From Aselliscus stoliczkanus (taxonomy: Eukaryota; Chordata; Mammalia; Chiroptera; Hipposideridae), in contig CM066733.1 of assembly GCA_033961575.1 (NCBI GenBank), positions 136,264,421 to 136,328,420 on the forward strand: a stretch of 64,000 bases of DNA. The letters run 5' to 3'. Positions 48,117-59,477 of the stretch are shown here, piece by piece. The position numbers were made by a program, and so were the translations under genes. Positions within the stretch are counted from its first letter, which is position 1, and every line of letters starts with the position of its first letter. The notes beneath the pieces are model-generated. The model was not told where the DNA came from and did no database searches. It worked only from the letters and a program-made list of their open reading frames with translations.

Positions 48117-49028
48117 TGAGGTGTGATGAAAAAATATGGTGAATGTATAAATAAAAGATTTTATTACAGTAAAAGACACATTGCCATTAATCTCCCTCAA
48201 AACACTCCCTCTCACTTCAAATACACTTATTCCATCATTCTTGCCACTTCCTGAAGCTGTTCTGGAAGTCCTCTTTCATGGGTGTCTTTATTTGGGTGGT
48301 TGTGGCTGCCTCCATGACCTGAATCATTTTGACTTTGGGGAAAAGCCAGAAGTCACATGGTGCCAGATCTGGTGAATAAGGTGGATGAGGACACACTGTA
48401 ATGTTTTCATTTGACGGAAATTGTTGTATTCCAGAAGCAATGTGTGACACAGAGCATTGTCATGATGGAGGATGATTTACAGCACACTTTAAAACACACC
48501 TTCTCTCAACCATAGCTCACACCTGACTGACAGCACCAAACAAGTTGAAACTTATCACACACTGTTACTAAGTTTTGATGCAATGCTTCCCATATTGAAG
48601 ACCCCTGCCTTTCCATTGGATGACACTCAGCAGCAGCATTCACCATAGTTTTTGATCACAATGGAACTGCTCCCTGTCACATATAGCTTCTGGTACAGTA
48701 ATTTTTGTTATGAACGTTACAGTGTGTCCCGATCCACCTTATTTACCGGATCTGGCACCATGAGGCTTCTGGCTCTTCCCCAAAGTCAAAATGACCTTGA
48801 AAGGTAAATGTTTTGAATCAATCAGGATATTTAGGCAGCCATAACAGCACAACTAAAGACACTCACATAAGAAGACTTCTAGAACTGCTTCAGAAAGTGG
48901 CAAGAATGATAGGATAAGTGTGTTTGAAGCGAGGAGGAATATTTTGAGTGGGATTAATGGCAATGTGTCCAATACTGTAATAAATTCTTTTAATTTAAGC
49001 ATTCACGGTATATTTTGATCACACTTCA
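48117..49028. mobile_element. Inverted pair of mariner 3' halves (palindromic mariner)
   Basis: The left half (48117 to about 48650) is mariner in antisense. The right half (about 48651-49028) is the same region in sense. The left end tgaggtgtgatgaaaaaata and the complement of the right end, tgaagtgtgatcaaaatata, match, and TA flanks both (48115-48116, 49029-49030). Arms of about 360 bp are clearly homologous, roughly four bases in five by eye, with a spacer at about 48476-48650 present only in the left copy. The N-terminal DNA-binding part is missing from both halves. The halves meet near the second catalytic motif (HDN in the left, DHN in the right). Confidence 0.82.
48235..48450 (-). pseudogene. 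Mariner transposase C-terminal remnant
   Basis: This 71-codon open frame reads NITVCPHPPYSPDLAPCDFW and then LFPKVKMIQ, the block around the third catalytic aspartate (in APCD) of mariner transposase, followed by EDFQNSFRKWQE. It is the intact part of the left arm of the inverted mariner. The second-aspartate motif (HDNA) is just upstream (48455-48470 on this strand) but outside the ATG frame. The mirrored right arm has stops (48700-48910). It cannot make a working transposase. Confidence 0.85.
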
Positions 49029-49831
49029 TATTAACCATTGTTGTTATTAATATCTATCAGACATGTTGTAAGGGTTTCCCATTTCAGAGATGGTTAAATG
49101 TCCTGGCTTTCTCAGAACTTCCGGTTTAGTAGAGAAGGCACAAACGTAAGGGAAATCCAATTGAATGAGGTAAGTGTTTCAAGAAAAGAAAGCTACAGGC
49201 TTTCTGGTGAGGAAGGGTCCACCTCTCCCAGGAAGTCAAGGGATGCTTCACAGGGACAATCAGATTCTCCGACACCTCTGAGTCAACACAGTATTCCTTC
49301 CTTCAAATGACGATTTCTTTTTTGTTCTCTGGTGAACATCCACAGGAAATTGTAAGTCCTTTCCTATTTCTACAGAATATTTTGTGGGAGTGGAGGTGTG
49401 GCAAAGAATGAAGTTTCAGCTGTTAAGCTGTTGCTTGGTTTAGGGTTGGCTATGAATCATATCTTTCACAGAAAATGGGGAGCTATTGCAAAGAAATATT
49501 TATGTGTGGTAGTAGTGATGCCTTAAGTATATTGAAGCATCATTGGTGTATTCCTGCATAGACTGGGTGTATTTATTAGATGGACTTCTATAGGGAAATA
49601 TTTTATTATTATTAGGCTTAGGGTTTCCATTTCCTTTTATTCATGGTTATTCTTCATCATGCAATATTACTTTCCTAGTGAAATGATAATTAGAGTGAGA
49701 TGCCTAGAATCCAGGTAGGGAAGAAAGGTCAGGAAGTTTGTGAAGACACTGAGAGAAATTTAGGGTAGTCAGTTATGTTTTCCAGACTTGTCAACCTTTT
49801 GATTTTCTTTCCCAAATTTTCTTTATATATT

Positions 49832-49964
49832 GTTTCTTCTCTTTCTCCTTCCTGCCTCTCTTTCTTTCCCCACCTTCTTTCTGTCTTTCTCTCTTTCCCA
49901 CATTATTCCTACCTTCCTTCCTCCTTCCCTCCCTCTTTTTTTTTTTTCCTTTTCTTCCTTCACC
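49832..49964. repeat. Polypyrimidine tract
   Basis: About 130 bases of CTTT, CTTC and TTCC units with few purines. The 66- to 75-codon frames on both strands here are translation artefacts. Confidence 0.9.
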
Positions 49965-50539
49965 ACAGAGCGTGATTCCATATTTCTGTTCCCTTCTGGT
50001 AGGTGTTTTTTGATGAAGATGGGGTTATAGCAGCTCAGACTTCTAAGCATCTTGACTCAGAATTCTCTGTATTTCAGTCGTTTATGCCTAATTTATTCAA
50101 TAGAAAGAGAAGTCAATTTTTAAACAATAAAATCATTTTCTTGACCCAAATAACTGCTTTTCTCAATCACTAAGCCAAATATATCCCATAAGCAATAAAC
50201 TATAATATTTTTTTTTTACATCTGTAAAATGCTGTTTTGTTATTACTCTATGTGCTTCTGTAGTTACATACAAGTGGTAGTGGTGACTTGGTTATTGTTC
50301 TCATTTTATATTACATTTTATACTTTTTGTTTATTTTGTATTTGTTCATATTTTGTATTATAGTTCTCTAATTTTACTTTGTCTCTTTTCTTTGAATTAA
50401 TCATATTTTCATTACAACATCAAAGGAGCAGAAAATTTTATTTTCTTTCAAAATAATATGAAACTACATGTCATACAATTCAAAATTATGAATAAATGTG
50501 TTAATTATTTTCAATTCACTTCCTTTAATAGTTTTGAGG

Positions 50540-50629
50540 ACCTCCTCCTTCTCCTTCTTCTTGTTCTTGTTGTCCTCCTCTTTCTTCTTCTTCTTCTTCT
50601 CCTTCTTCTCCTTCTCCTTCTCCTTCTTA
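50540..50629. repeat. (CTT)n/(CTC)n trinucleotide tract
   Basis: CTC, CTT and TCC triplets for 90 bases give a leucine-run frame (50458-50694) that is not a gene. Confidence 0.93.
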
Positions 50630-51289
50630 TGTTTAGGAAGTCCAGCAGCATGGCTGTGTGTATACGCAGGTGGGGGGCTCTTAGAGATTCATAGATATTA
50701 AGTGATTAATGATACTTGTTGCCAACTGGTGAATGGGCATTGCCTAAACTAGAACTCAGATCTTATGAGTTTTAATAAATTGATCTTTTATCTCTATTAT
50801 TCTGCTCTTATATAATTATATAATTAATATAATCAATTGCCTTGGTCCCTGAGGGTTAAATAAATGTATGATTCTAGGCCAATGTGAAAGTTGTGACAGC
50901 CCCAATATTTGTAATCCGTGGGTGACTCTTTTGTGTCTGCTTGGAAATCAAGGTATAAAGTCATGGAATTTACATTAACATAACTTATCTACACAAATTT
51001 TCAAACAAAATTACAAGGTGATTTATTGGGTAAAAATCATTTTTGGATAATTTATGAGGTTTGTCCACCCCACTTCTCTCATGAGTTAACTATAATAATG
51101 AGTGAAGTCCATTCTCTTTGGATCATAAAATGGTGGAGATAGAAGTGTCTATAGCGTTCATTTATTTCATTCCCTTGAATTATGAAAGTATAAAATTTTT
51201 CCAAGTGTATGGATATTTACCCTGTTTTTGAGAAGACTCCATAATCTTGCAAAGTTAAATTCTAATTCAATTCTAGTAGACATACATTT

Positions 51290-51560
51290 AATTAAACTCT
51301 TATAGAGATGAGTAAGATGTGGTCTTTAAATTTTTACAGAGTTTAAAATTTGAAGAAATGATATACTCAATACTTACGATTATTACAGGCAAGTTATGAT
51401 AATGATCATAAAATACATATTAACAAACATGTTCTGGAAAACCAGCGTGATAAGGGCATCTGTAGCTTAGACACATCAGAAAAGGCTTCCTGGTAGGGGC
51501 ATTTAGATTGATGCCAGGGCAAAAAGGGTTCTTGTATTGACACAGGAAAGAATTCAAGGA
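51290..51560 (+). repeat. Ancient dispersed repeat fragment (family not assigned)
   Basis: It matches the middle of the repeat at 10405-11440: a 'gtggtctttaaatttttaca' step, then 'aagttatgataatgatcata' and 'aggcttcctggtaggggcat'. Confidence 0.45.
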
Positions 51561-52202
51561 TGTACCAAATAAGTCATATGAACAAAGCCAAATAAGCAAT
51601 GGACCTATTAAAGAAAAGGAAAGAATACACTTTCAAAATATTGGGAATGGGCAGGCCAGCAGGAGGGCAACTGCCCCAAAGAACAAAGATGATTAGGATT
51701 TTATTAGAATGAGGGTACAAAAAATTCAAGTTTTCGGGGTGGTGTTGTAGGTGTTTCCAAGGCAGGTCCTTGCCATCCTGGATGACCACTCCTTCCTGGT
51801 GGGAGGTGGTATTCTCTTGTTCTTACATGGCCCTTGTTGAACCTGTCATGGGGACTCAGGGAGTGGAGATTGTTTTCCCCTGCAATGTCATTAGTGTTAT
51901 TATCCATTACAATTAGCTGTAGCTGCACCTTTTCTTAAGAAGGATCTCATCTCCATGCCTTTTTTTCCTCACTTTCTCCTTCTTGTGGCCCAGTGCTTTC
52001 TACTTATGGTAACAAAGGTGTGTAGGAGTTCATGAAGGATGTGAGGTGGAAGGGATTGGGGGTGAAGCACAACAGCCTGCAGTGTCTGAGAGTGTTACCC
52101 CATCAAGAAGGGTGCACAGGTCATAGGTAAGGAAGTCCTGAGAGGTAAATCTACACAGGGAGCAGAAGCTGAATGGAGACAACCTTAATGGTACAGTAAG
52201 AA

Positions 52203-52282
52203 TGGGTTGTCAGAAAAGGCATGACGCATTTTTTGCAATGAAAAACATAGAAAAAATACATCATGACTTTTCCAACAACCCA
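52203..52282. mobile_element. Hairpin MITE, mariner type
   Basis: The left side tgggttgtcagaaaaggcat and the complement of the right side, tgggttgttggaaaagtcat, pair over about 30 bp and leave a loop of only about 20 bases (gcaatgaaaaacatag). It resembles MADE1-like palindromic mariner derivatives. The same terminus occurs at 36891. TATA follows on the right, and the left TA has decayed. Confidence 0.85.
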
Positions 52283-55200
52283 ATATATTATTCTATAGGA
52301 CAATTCTGGGTGATCAATGCATACTTTTGAACGAGGGAATTAGGTGAGAGCAATACACTAGAAAGACAAAGCTGTTGAGTTGTGTACCAGAGATTGAAAG
52401 GAGGGTGTGACTGGAGACTGGTGTGTGTCGGGGAGGCAAAGGAAGGAGGTATGATGAGGATGGTGAAAAAGGGGGTTTGGAGGGAAGTAGTTGATGGCAC
52501 GAGATCTCCTGGACTTGGTGGTTGATTTGATAAAGGAGGCAAAGGAGCCGAAGTAAAGGAAAACAAAGACCCCTCCTCCCACTGTTTCTGACTGGTTGAC
52601 TGGTAGCTTGGCGGCTCCACAAGAAGGACAAAGAAGTCTGAGGAGATACTTTTGGGGTAGGGTCAAGTGTTGTAGATGGTGACTAAAAGATTGCTTTACC
52701 TCTAAACTAAATGCTCCATATGTCATCTTAAACCGCTGGACAGAGAAAGGATTTAACCCTTGACCTTTGTTTGTCACGGGGCCTATGTGATTTCTTGCGG
52801 TTCCTTTTTCTTACAGTCTGTATTTTATGAGTATGTACTCACTGAAAAATAACTAGGCCTATGTTGCAATTGTAATAATGTGATAATTTCCCAAGCTGGA
52901 AAACAATATCTACAACAACAATAGCAATAACATCGATGGCAATCAAAACAACGGTAACAAGAAAATCCAGCAAGAACAGGGATTTTGCAGCCTTCTGTTG
53001 CTCACCATCGCATGAAATGCTCCTCATTATATTGTTTCCCGCTCGGTGACTCCATGCCAAACTTCAGCCTGCTCAGGGTCAGGGCTGGCTGGGGGTGCCG
53101 CGGGCTCCATTGTGTGTTCAGCACTGGGATCAAAGCATTCTTTCTCCTTCCTCATCTACCTCTTCTCCCTACTGCCTGTCTGCCTTCTCCTGCAGGGGGT
53201 CAGGCTGGCCACATTTGCACGTCTCAGTGCATAGTCCTTTTATACAAAGTTTTCTTTGTTAATCAGGAGAAGTAATTGCAAATCCTCTGTATGTACAATG
53301 TACAACTTTGAGAAGGTGTGACAGTGATATAATGACCTGGTGAATTTTCAGACAAAGAGGATCAAAATATCTTGGTTTTATTTTCCAGAGATTAGTATTT
53401 GAGAGATCTCTCTATGTGTGTGTGGGATGGGAGGGATATGTATCTTTTTGTTTACATTCTTTCTCTGGAAAACAATGTCACTGTGCAATAGAGTTCTTGA
53501 ATTTTCTCCTCTTCCACGTTCATATGTGACTCATTCTTTATATTTGGGTGTCAGCGCAAGAAGGTTTTGTTATTGTTGAAACTGCAGGATATGTAATCTG
53601 TGTGCCTTTGGTCCATCAATGAGCTTTAATACCTAACTTTAGCATGTCACTCTCTAAGTCCCTGACTAGATTCAAGAGGGGTATGTGGGCTATCCCCTGT
53701 CATTAGTCATGAAGCCAGATTGAACGGAAATATAAGCATTGCCCTTCATCGTGCTCCTCTGCAAGACATTAAGGAACACAGTGGCTGTTGGTTCTGTTTT
53801 TCTCTTTGACTTGTCAGTACTCCTTGGACCAATCAAACAAACAGTTGGTAACCGCTTAATTGAAGTACAGCTATTTTACAAGGTGGTCTTTTGAACACCC
53901 AGGAGTCTTTGGGTATGGCTTGCACTTGAAGACCTTCAGGGACGACATACTAGGTAGTTATTAAGATTTAAAGAAAAAAGGCGTAAAATGAAGAGGTCTG
54001 TGTTGTGTTTAATTTCCCCTTCTTTTGTTAACATAGTAGCATCAAGAGGATGGTTGCTTTATTTGACCTCCTCTCCATGGGAATAGTAACTATAATGGGT
54101 TTAATTAACTATGTGGTATTGATGTAATTAGTTACCCTGGTGATTATACCTTAATAAAAACACTTCATTTGAGATACATTGGTGTTCTTCTGTGGCTGAG
54201 CCCTACACCTATATTTCATAACTGTCTAGACATTGGAACTGTGTGTGTATTTTACCAACAGCCCTTGAGAGAGGTTATCTTCCAGGGCTTAAGGTAATTG
54301 GGAACTAATGATTTTGCCCCCTGGTTTCAGACTTGCTTGTGGCAGAGCAGAGAAACTGTGGGGGGAGGGGTAGCCACTCATTCTGTGGAAACTGAAGAGG
54401 AGGGGCAGGGCTGTGTTTTGGAAACCATATGCTCTTAGGAATTGTTTCTCTTTAAGCTAGCAATCAGAGAGACAGTCACGCCAGAGGGAATTGAGGGTGT
54501 TTAATCTATGGGTGGACTATATAAATACATTAAAATAAATGTACACAGTGTATAGAGACATATGCTCATATTAACAGGAATCTTGGCTGTACACATGTCT
54601 ATTAACAAACATGCAGTCCATTTCAGTATTAAAAGGGAATCGCTGCTTAAATTTGTCAGTGGGTGACTGGCAATGTCCCTTTCACACGGCGCAGTGGATA
54701 ATGAAATCAGACTGTATGGAAAAAAATAGGGCAAATATAAAAGAAGAAACATATAATGCAAAAATTTCCATATGAAAATGTCAATAATAATATCACAAGA
54801 AGCCCTAAAGAAGAAGAGAACAAAAGCAAGAAGATTATCTAGCTGTGCCTGGACCCTTCCACAACAAAACATTTCTGCCTGAACCCCCTTAGTCTTCTCA
54901 CTATTCAAACTTGGGTAATGGAGGAGGAGGGGGAAGAGGTGGGGGTGGGGAAGGCATGGTGTGGCGGGGGAGAGGATGTTTAGAAACCCAGCTGAAATAG
55001 TCTCTGCTGAGAAATAATAGGTTTGGCACACAATCTCTTTTGCAGCTTGAAGTGCTATTTCTTTTCCAGTCTGTTTTATTTGACTCTTCTTTTTTTCCAA
55101 GATGTGCTTCCCCCTGTCACCTCTTCCTGCAGCTCTTTATCCTGCAGTACGGTGCTGCCTCTGCTCGCCTCTCCCTGTCTGGAGACACACACTGAAACCA

Positions 55201-56254
55201 CTGCAGACATTTGACTGCTTCGTGCAGCACAGGAAGGCACACTGTGGGTCATCTTCACAGCCAAACCCATAAACCATTGCAAAACCAAACAAGTGGATCA
55301 GAAGTGCCTCAGTGGAGGTACCTGCCAACAAGACTTGTTCCTGTGCTGCGAGGAATGCCCCTGTGAAAGTCTCCATCCTTCATTAAATCAATAACATCAG
55401 TGTCCTTTGGTTTAAGCCTCTGCACTGTAATCCAGTAGCAAGGAGAGGGGCCCAGGCTTTTCATCTCATTGTTTCAAAACAGATCGTTTGGTTGGAATTG
55501 ACAAAAGGTTCATTCCTTTACCTTTGTGGAAATGTCAGTAAAAAGGCAGGTGCTGGGCATTTGGACTCTTTTGCTCAGTGGAAGAAAAAAAGGAGAGTGT
55601 GTGTGTGTGAGGGGGAATCTGTGACAGGCTAACTACATGTACTGAAGCTTTCTAAGACATTTTGTTTAGCTTGATATTGTGCAGCAGTGAGAAGAGAGGT
55701 GGAATCTATTGTGTGCCAGCTGCATGAATCACCGGATTGAAGTCTAACAGCCTCAGATCCTCTTTTATACAGTAGAGGGGAGATTAAAGCAGGGAGCTCA
55801 TATGTCACAAAAATAGAGGTACAATGCAGTTCTGGCTTGCTTAGTGCACTCAGCCAGCATTTGATCCAAATTTAGCCAAAGGGAACGAACAAACGTGTGC
55901 TGCTATCAGCCAGGGAGGTGACAAATGTTGGGCTGTAATATTCAAAATTCCTTTTCTGTTTCCAAAATGTCATCTCTTTGTCAGCTTCATTATGATTGAA
56001 TCTATGTATAGTCACAGACCAACTGGAAACAAACAAAAACACCCAAACCCCAGCTAAATTATTCTACACCTGTTTCTTCCTTAGCCTGGAATTGATGTGG
56101 AGCACAGGGAAGTTTTCTATCTAGGACGCACAACCTCATTTATTTAACAAGTGTTTGATGAGTGCTATAGTATATTCTAGAAGTTGAAAGGGAGACAGAA
56201 GGAATCGAACACCTATCTTACTATTTCCCAAAAGCTTGAAGTCTGGTTAAGGAG
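52283..56254. other. Single-copy DNA, richer in GC, no exon supported
   Basis: No interspersed repeat is recognised for about 4 kb. Frames at 52288-52777 (minus, three overlapping), 52985-53275 and 55023-55376 have no domain. The longest ATG frame in the window, 199 codons at 54501-55100 (minus), is rich in L, F, Y, I and C, lacks recognisable motifs and has no obvious start context. Conserved non-coding or untranslated-exon DNA is possible. Confidence 0.4.
54060..54175. promoter_or_regulatory. Candidate conserved homeodomain-type element
   Basis: A dense set of TAAT-core words (gggtttaattaactatg, gatgtaattagttaccct, gtgattataccttaat) in an otherwise balanced single-copy block resembles developmental enhancers. 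This is pattern resemblance only. No conservation or activity evidence is visible in one sequence. Confidence 0.25.
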
Positions 56255-56257
56255 ATA

Positions 56258-56277
56258 AGACAGATAGACAGACAGAC

Positions 56278-56313
<36 letters not shown>
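56258..56313. repeat. Microsatellite (GACA)n(CA)n
   Basis: Three to four GACA units pass into about 15 CA units. Confidence 0.96.
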
Positions 56314-56315
<2 letters not shown>

Positions 56316-56454
56316 AGGAACAAAGGCAATAGAGCATTTTGTTTAATAGTTAAGTAGGGAGCATAAACAAGAAGTCAGAAAAAGTAAATTTTGAGCTAAC
56401 ATTTTTGAAAACAGAATAGAGAAAGGGAGCAATTAGGTTGGGAGTGCCAAGCCC

Positions 56455-56640
56455 TTTTAGATATCTTACAAGTGCTATACCATGTAACACACAGTGTGTG
56501 TATAGTTGTATTATTTTCACCTCCCCTTAATAGACAAGGAAACGGAAGCCCATAGAGATACTTGCTCAGTCACTTTGTTAATAAGAGGCAGAGTAGGAAT
56601 TTAAACTCCTGAACTATATATTAACTCTTAACCACCTCCC
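56455..56640 (-). repeat. MIR SINE, antisense
   Basis: 'cttacaagtgctataccatg', 'atagacaaggaaacggaagc', 'ttgctcagtcactttgttaa' and 'gcagagtaggaatttaaact' are an antisense MIR in order. Confidence 0.8.
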
Positions 56641-58283
56641 CGACCTGCTTGGCAAAAGAATGAAAGCGAGAAACTCTGAAGGAGGAATCGACCTGGCACC
56701 TCTCCCCTTCCCCTTTGCTAAGTGATTTCTCCATCTGTCCTCACTGAAACTTCCAGGCCTTTCTCTATTTCTGTTTCAACTGAATAAACAGCCCTCTTCT
56801 CTGTATTTAGATTTTCTCCCCTGAAAATACTTCATGGTCAAATCAGTAATAAAACTTTATTTCTGGAAGAACCTTAGTGGTGGCTTGTCTGAGGTCAAAT
56901 AGGTTGTGATTTTTTCAGACAAGAGACCACAGTTGGTCTTTGGAAGTCCAGCCCAGCGTTCTTTCTGAGAGCTCACACTGCCTTTCTCACCTCCACTCTT
57001 GTCAACTTTGACTCCTAGGACCTACGAAACTTCTGCTGTGCTCACCACCCCTCTCACACCCTCCTCTTGGCTCTTCTTTTTGCTTTATGGAGGAAACCTT
57101 AAAGAAGATGAAGACCCATGCACCTCCAGCCAACTGCAACATCAGGAACTCCAATTACCACTGAGCCGTCACATCTGCTCACTGACAATCCTAGTCATCT
57201 CTTTGTGAGACTCCCAGGAGCCATTCCGGGCATCCTCTCTTTCCAAGTCCTCAATGCAATTGGCAAATGATCTCATCTTCTATCTTAATGAGAACACTGA
57301 CATCATCTGACATGCGATACCTCCTTTTCACCTCAATAATCACTTCTAACGCCCCGGTACCCTTACTGCCCTGTCCAGTGCCAGAAGAGCTGTCCCTCAC
57401 TGGCTTTAGAGTCACTGAGGGTTGACTTCAGGGCTTGTGTTCTTAGCCATCAAGGTTTTTCCCATTCTGTCTCAGAAGCCCCGAGTCTGTACACTGCCAC
57501 TATATTCCTCGATCAAAATCTGAATTCAGAGAGGCGCCTAAGAAACGTGGAATTGTAAAGACCTTTAAGTCTCAATATGTAATTTCTCTCAGTACATAAA
57601 TGTTTAATATTTTAAATAGGATAAAGAATTCACATGCCAAAGAAACACACTTATAACTGTGCCATATCAGCCACCATTGAGAAGGACTAATGGATTTTGG
57701 AGGCAACAGTTCTCAGATCACATAGAGGGCCATCGTCTCTGTCTCTGCATGGAGAGCCGGTCCTGCGCTGCCTATCGGCTCAAAGCTAAATCTTCCGCTG
57801 GAAGAGCTTCTCCCATTTCCGTTAGTTCAGGATGGATCTTGTTCTTAAAGATTATCTGGTACTTTCTCTGACTTACTTTCATCTCTACTTTCTCACTTTC
57901 CATGGATGTCTTTCCCTTTGCCTTCAAGGATACGCAAGTTCTCTCATCTTGGTAATTCTGTATCTGATTCTGTTGCGTACTCTAACGATTCTGTTTATTG
58001 CCTCTTTTTTACTGCCTAAACTTTCGAGTGCATATTCTATATGTTATCTGCCTCCATTTCTCACTGCCTGCTCATTCAGTCTTTAAATTTTTGCTTAACT
58101 TCAAATTGACGAAACTTGCTGAAGCAATCTACTGAGTCCTCATTCTTCTTGATGCCCTTTTGCAATTCAACCCTTCCAAAAATTACTTCTTCCAGCATAA
58201 TCATTCTCAATCTTATCAGACCCCAGACCCTCAAATATCATCAGCAGCACTACCATCAAAAACGTGATTTTTGAACTGATGAA
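56641..58283. other. Mixed stretch, possibly old LINE remnants
   Basis: C/T-rich text at about 57000-57420 and 57830-58210 ('tttcatctctactttctcac', 'ttctcactgcctgctcattc') has the flavour of the L2/CR1 LINE found at 3100-5180, but no RT motif can be read. A small cluster of CpGs lies at 57729-57821. Frames at 56999-57208, 57659-57871 and 57832-58086 have no domain. Confidence 0.35.
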
Positions 58284-58291
58284 CAAGTTTT

Positions 58292-58406
58292 TTTTTTTGT
58301 TGTTTTTTTTAAGGGCAGTGTCACTGGCCCTCATATGTGGGACCTGAACGGGGGCCGCTGGCTTCCCAAGCCAGCGCTTAACCACCGCGCCACTCAGCCA
58401 GCCCAG
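58292..58406 (-). mobile_element. Short tRNA-derived SINE (monomer), antisense
   Basis: The complement reads gggctggctgagtggcgcgg...ggttaagcgctggcttggga...cgttcaggtcccacatatga...gccctt and then an A-rich tail. The target duplication caagtttt (58284-58291, 58407-58414) is short. It is one of six free monomers in the window. Confidence 0.9.
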
Positions 58407-58414
58407 CAAGTTTT

Positions 58415-58923
58415 GATAAAGATTCAAATAAAGCAAAATAAAGAACAACACAGTAGTTGCATTTCTAAACAAAAATTATTATATTTAAAATATGCATAAA
58501 TCTTTGTGGTTTTATAAAATAAGGTCCTAGACTGAAATAATTTTAAACACTTTTTTAAACATGTATGAATCATGAGTCATTCAAAAGTTTGTTTCGTGCA
58601 AGATAATTCCTCATTATGTGGGACTATCTTGTATATTGCGATATGGCTAGCATTTCCCCTCCCCCAACTCTTCCCACCACACACAATGTAATAGTATCCT
58701 CCAGTAGGTTATCAGCCAAAAATTTCTAAAATCCCCCTTAGTAGGTGGTATGGTACATCTTAAGAACACATATTTTATATTATCTCATCTTTGGCTCAAG
58801 TGGATTTCTCTTTTCCCTCCTGCATCTTTGATCCCTTTTTTTTTTCTTTAGTGGGCTCTTATCCCTTTTCTCCTATGTGGACACCCTTCAAGACGTGATG
58901 CTTGGTGCTCTCTCTCTCTCTCT
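58415..58923. other. Single-copy DNA ending in a CT run
   Basis: Nothing is recognised. CT units at 58907-58926 adjoin the 3' end of the following antisense L1. Confidence 0.5.
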
Positions 58924-58970
58924 CTCCTTTATTGAGGCATAGTTCATGTACAATACAACATACTAATTTT

Positions 58971-59477
58971 TCTTTTTTAAGATTTTATTGGGGAATTGGG
59001 GGAGGGGAACAGTGTTGGGCGATTGGGGAAGGGGACCAGCCAAGTTGTTGTTCTTCAGTCTTCGTTGTGAAGGGCGCCAGTCACCATCTGGCTTCCTGTC
59101 AGCCCCTTGTGGCCTCTAAGCTCAAGGTGCTGAGTTCAGTCTTAGTTGTAGGTGGGCATAGCCACCATCCCATGTGGGAGTCGAACCCAGCAGCCTTGTT
59201 GTTAAGAGAGCATGCCTTATCCACTGAGCCATCCAGGGGGCAGCTCAGCTCAAGGTGCTGAGTTCAGTCTTAGTTGCAGGTGGGTGTAGCCCACCACTGA
59301 ACGGGCAATCGGGTTGTTACACCAGCTGAGCCATCCTGCCACCTGTTGGCTGCTCAGCGACAGCTCAGTTCAGGCGCAGCGTTCACTGGCCCATGTGGGA
59401 ATCAAACTGGTGGCCCTGTTGCTCAGAGCTCACACTCTAAGCCAACTCTTAACCAACTGAGCCACTTGGCCGGCCCC
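58971..59477 (-). mobile_element. Long three-unit tRNA-derived SINE, antisense
   Basis: On the complement three tRNA-like heads follow each other: gccggccaagtggctcagtt...agtttgattcccacatgg; then ggtggcaggatggctcagct...; then ctggatggctcagtggataa...gggttcgactcccacatgg. The tail is ccccaataaaatctt followed by A-rich sequence. The target duplication acaacatactaatttt (58955-58970) and acaatataccaatttt (59478-59493) matches 14 of 16. Each unit has its own B-box-like sequence. The 119-codon frame at 58902-59261 is chance. Confidence 0.88.

Larger units (their letters stand above)
49031..52202. other. Single-copy DNA with simple repeats and an ancient repeat
   Basis: About 51290-51560 ('atagagatgagtaagatgtg', 'cacatcagaaaaggcttcct', 'gatgccagggcaaaaagg') belongs to the dispersed family seen at 10405. 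The rest shows no gene. Frames at 49098-49310 and 51574-51928 (minus) have no domain. Confidence 0.45.

Noticed and set aside
48638..48662. Third mariner terminus inside the inverted mariner (tttttgatcacaatgg)
   Set aside because: Although it resembles the terminal repeat, it aligns better with the coding block around the second catalytic aspartate (DHN...APCH) at the start of the right arm.
50458..50701. Leucine- and phenylalanine-rich transmembrane-like frames
   Set aside because: They are translations of a CTT/CTC tract.
54501..55100. 199-codon minus-strand frame as a protein-coding gene
   Set aside because: No domain, signal or splice context is recognised, the composition is that of translated A/T-rich non-coding DNA, and adjacent frames are equally open. 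Kept only as a low-interest observation.
57715..57830. Small structured RNA gene
   Set aside because: I compared it from memory with U6, 7SK and Y RNA hallmarks and saw none. Only the CpG cluster is reported.
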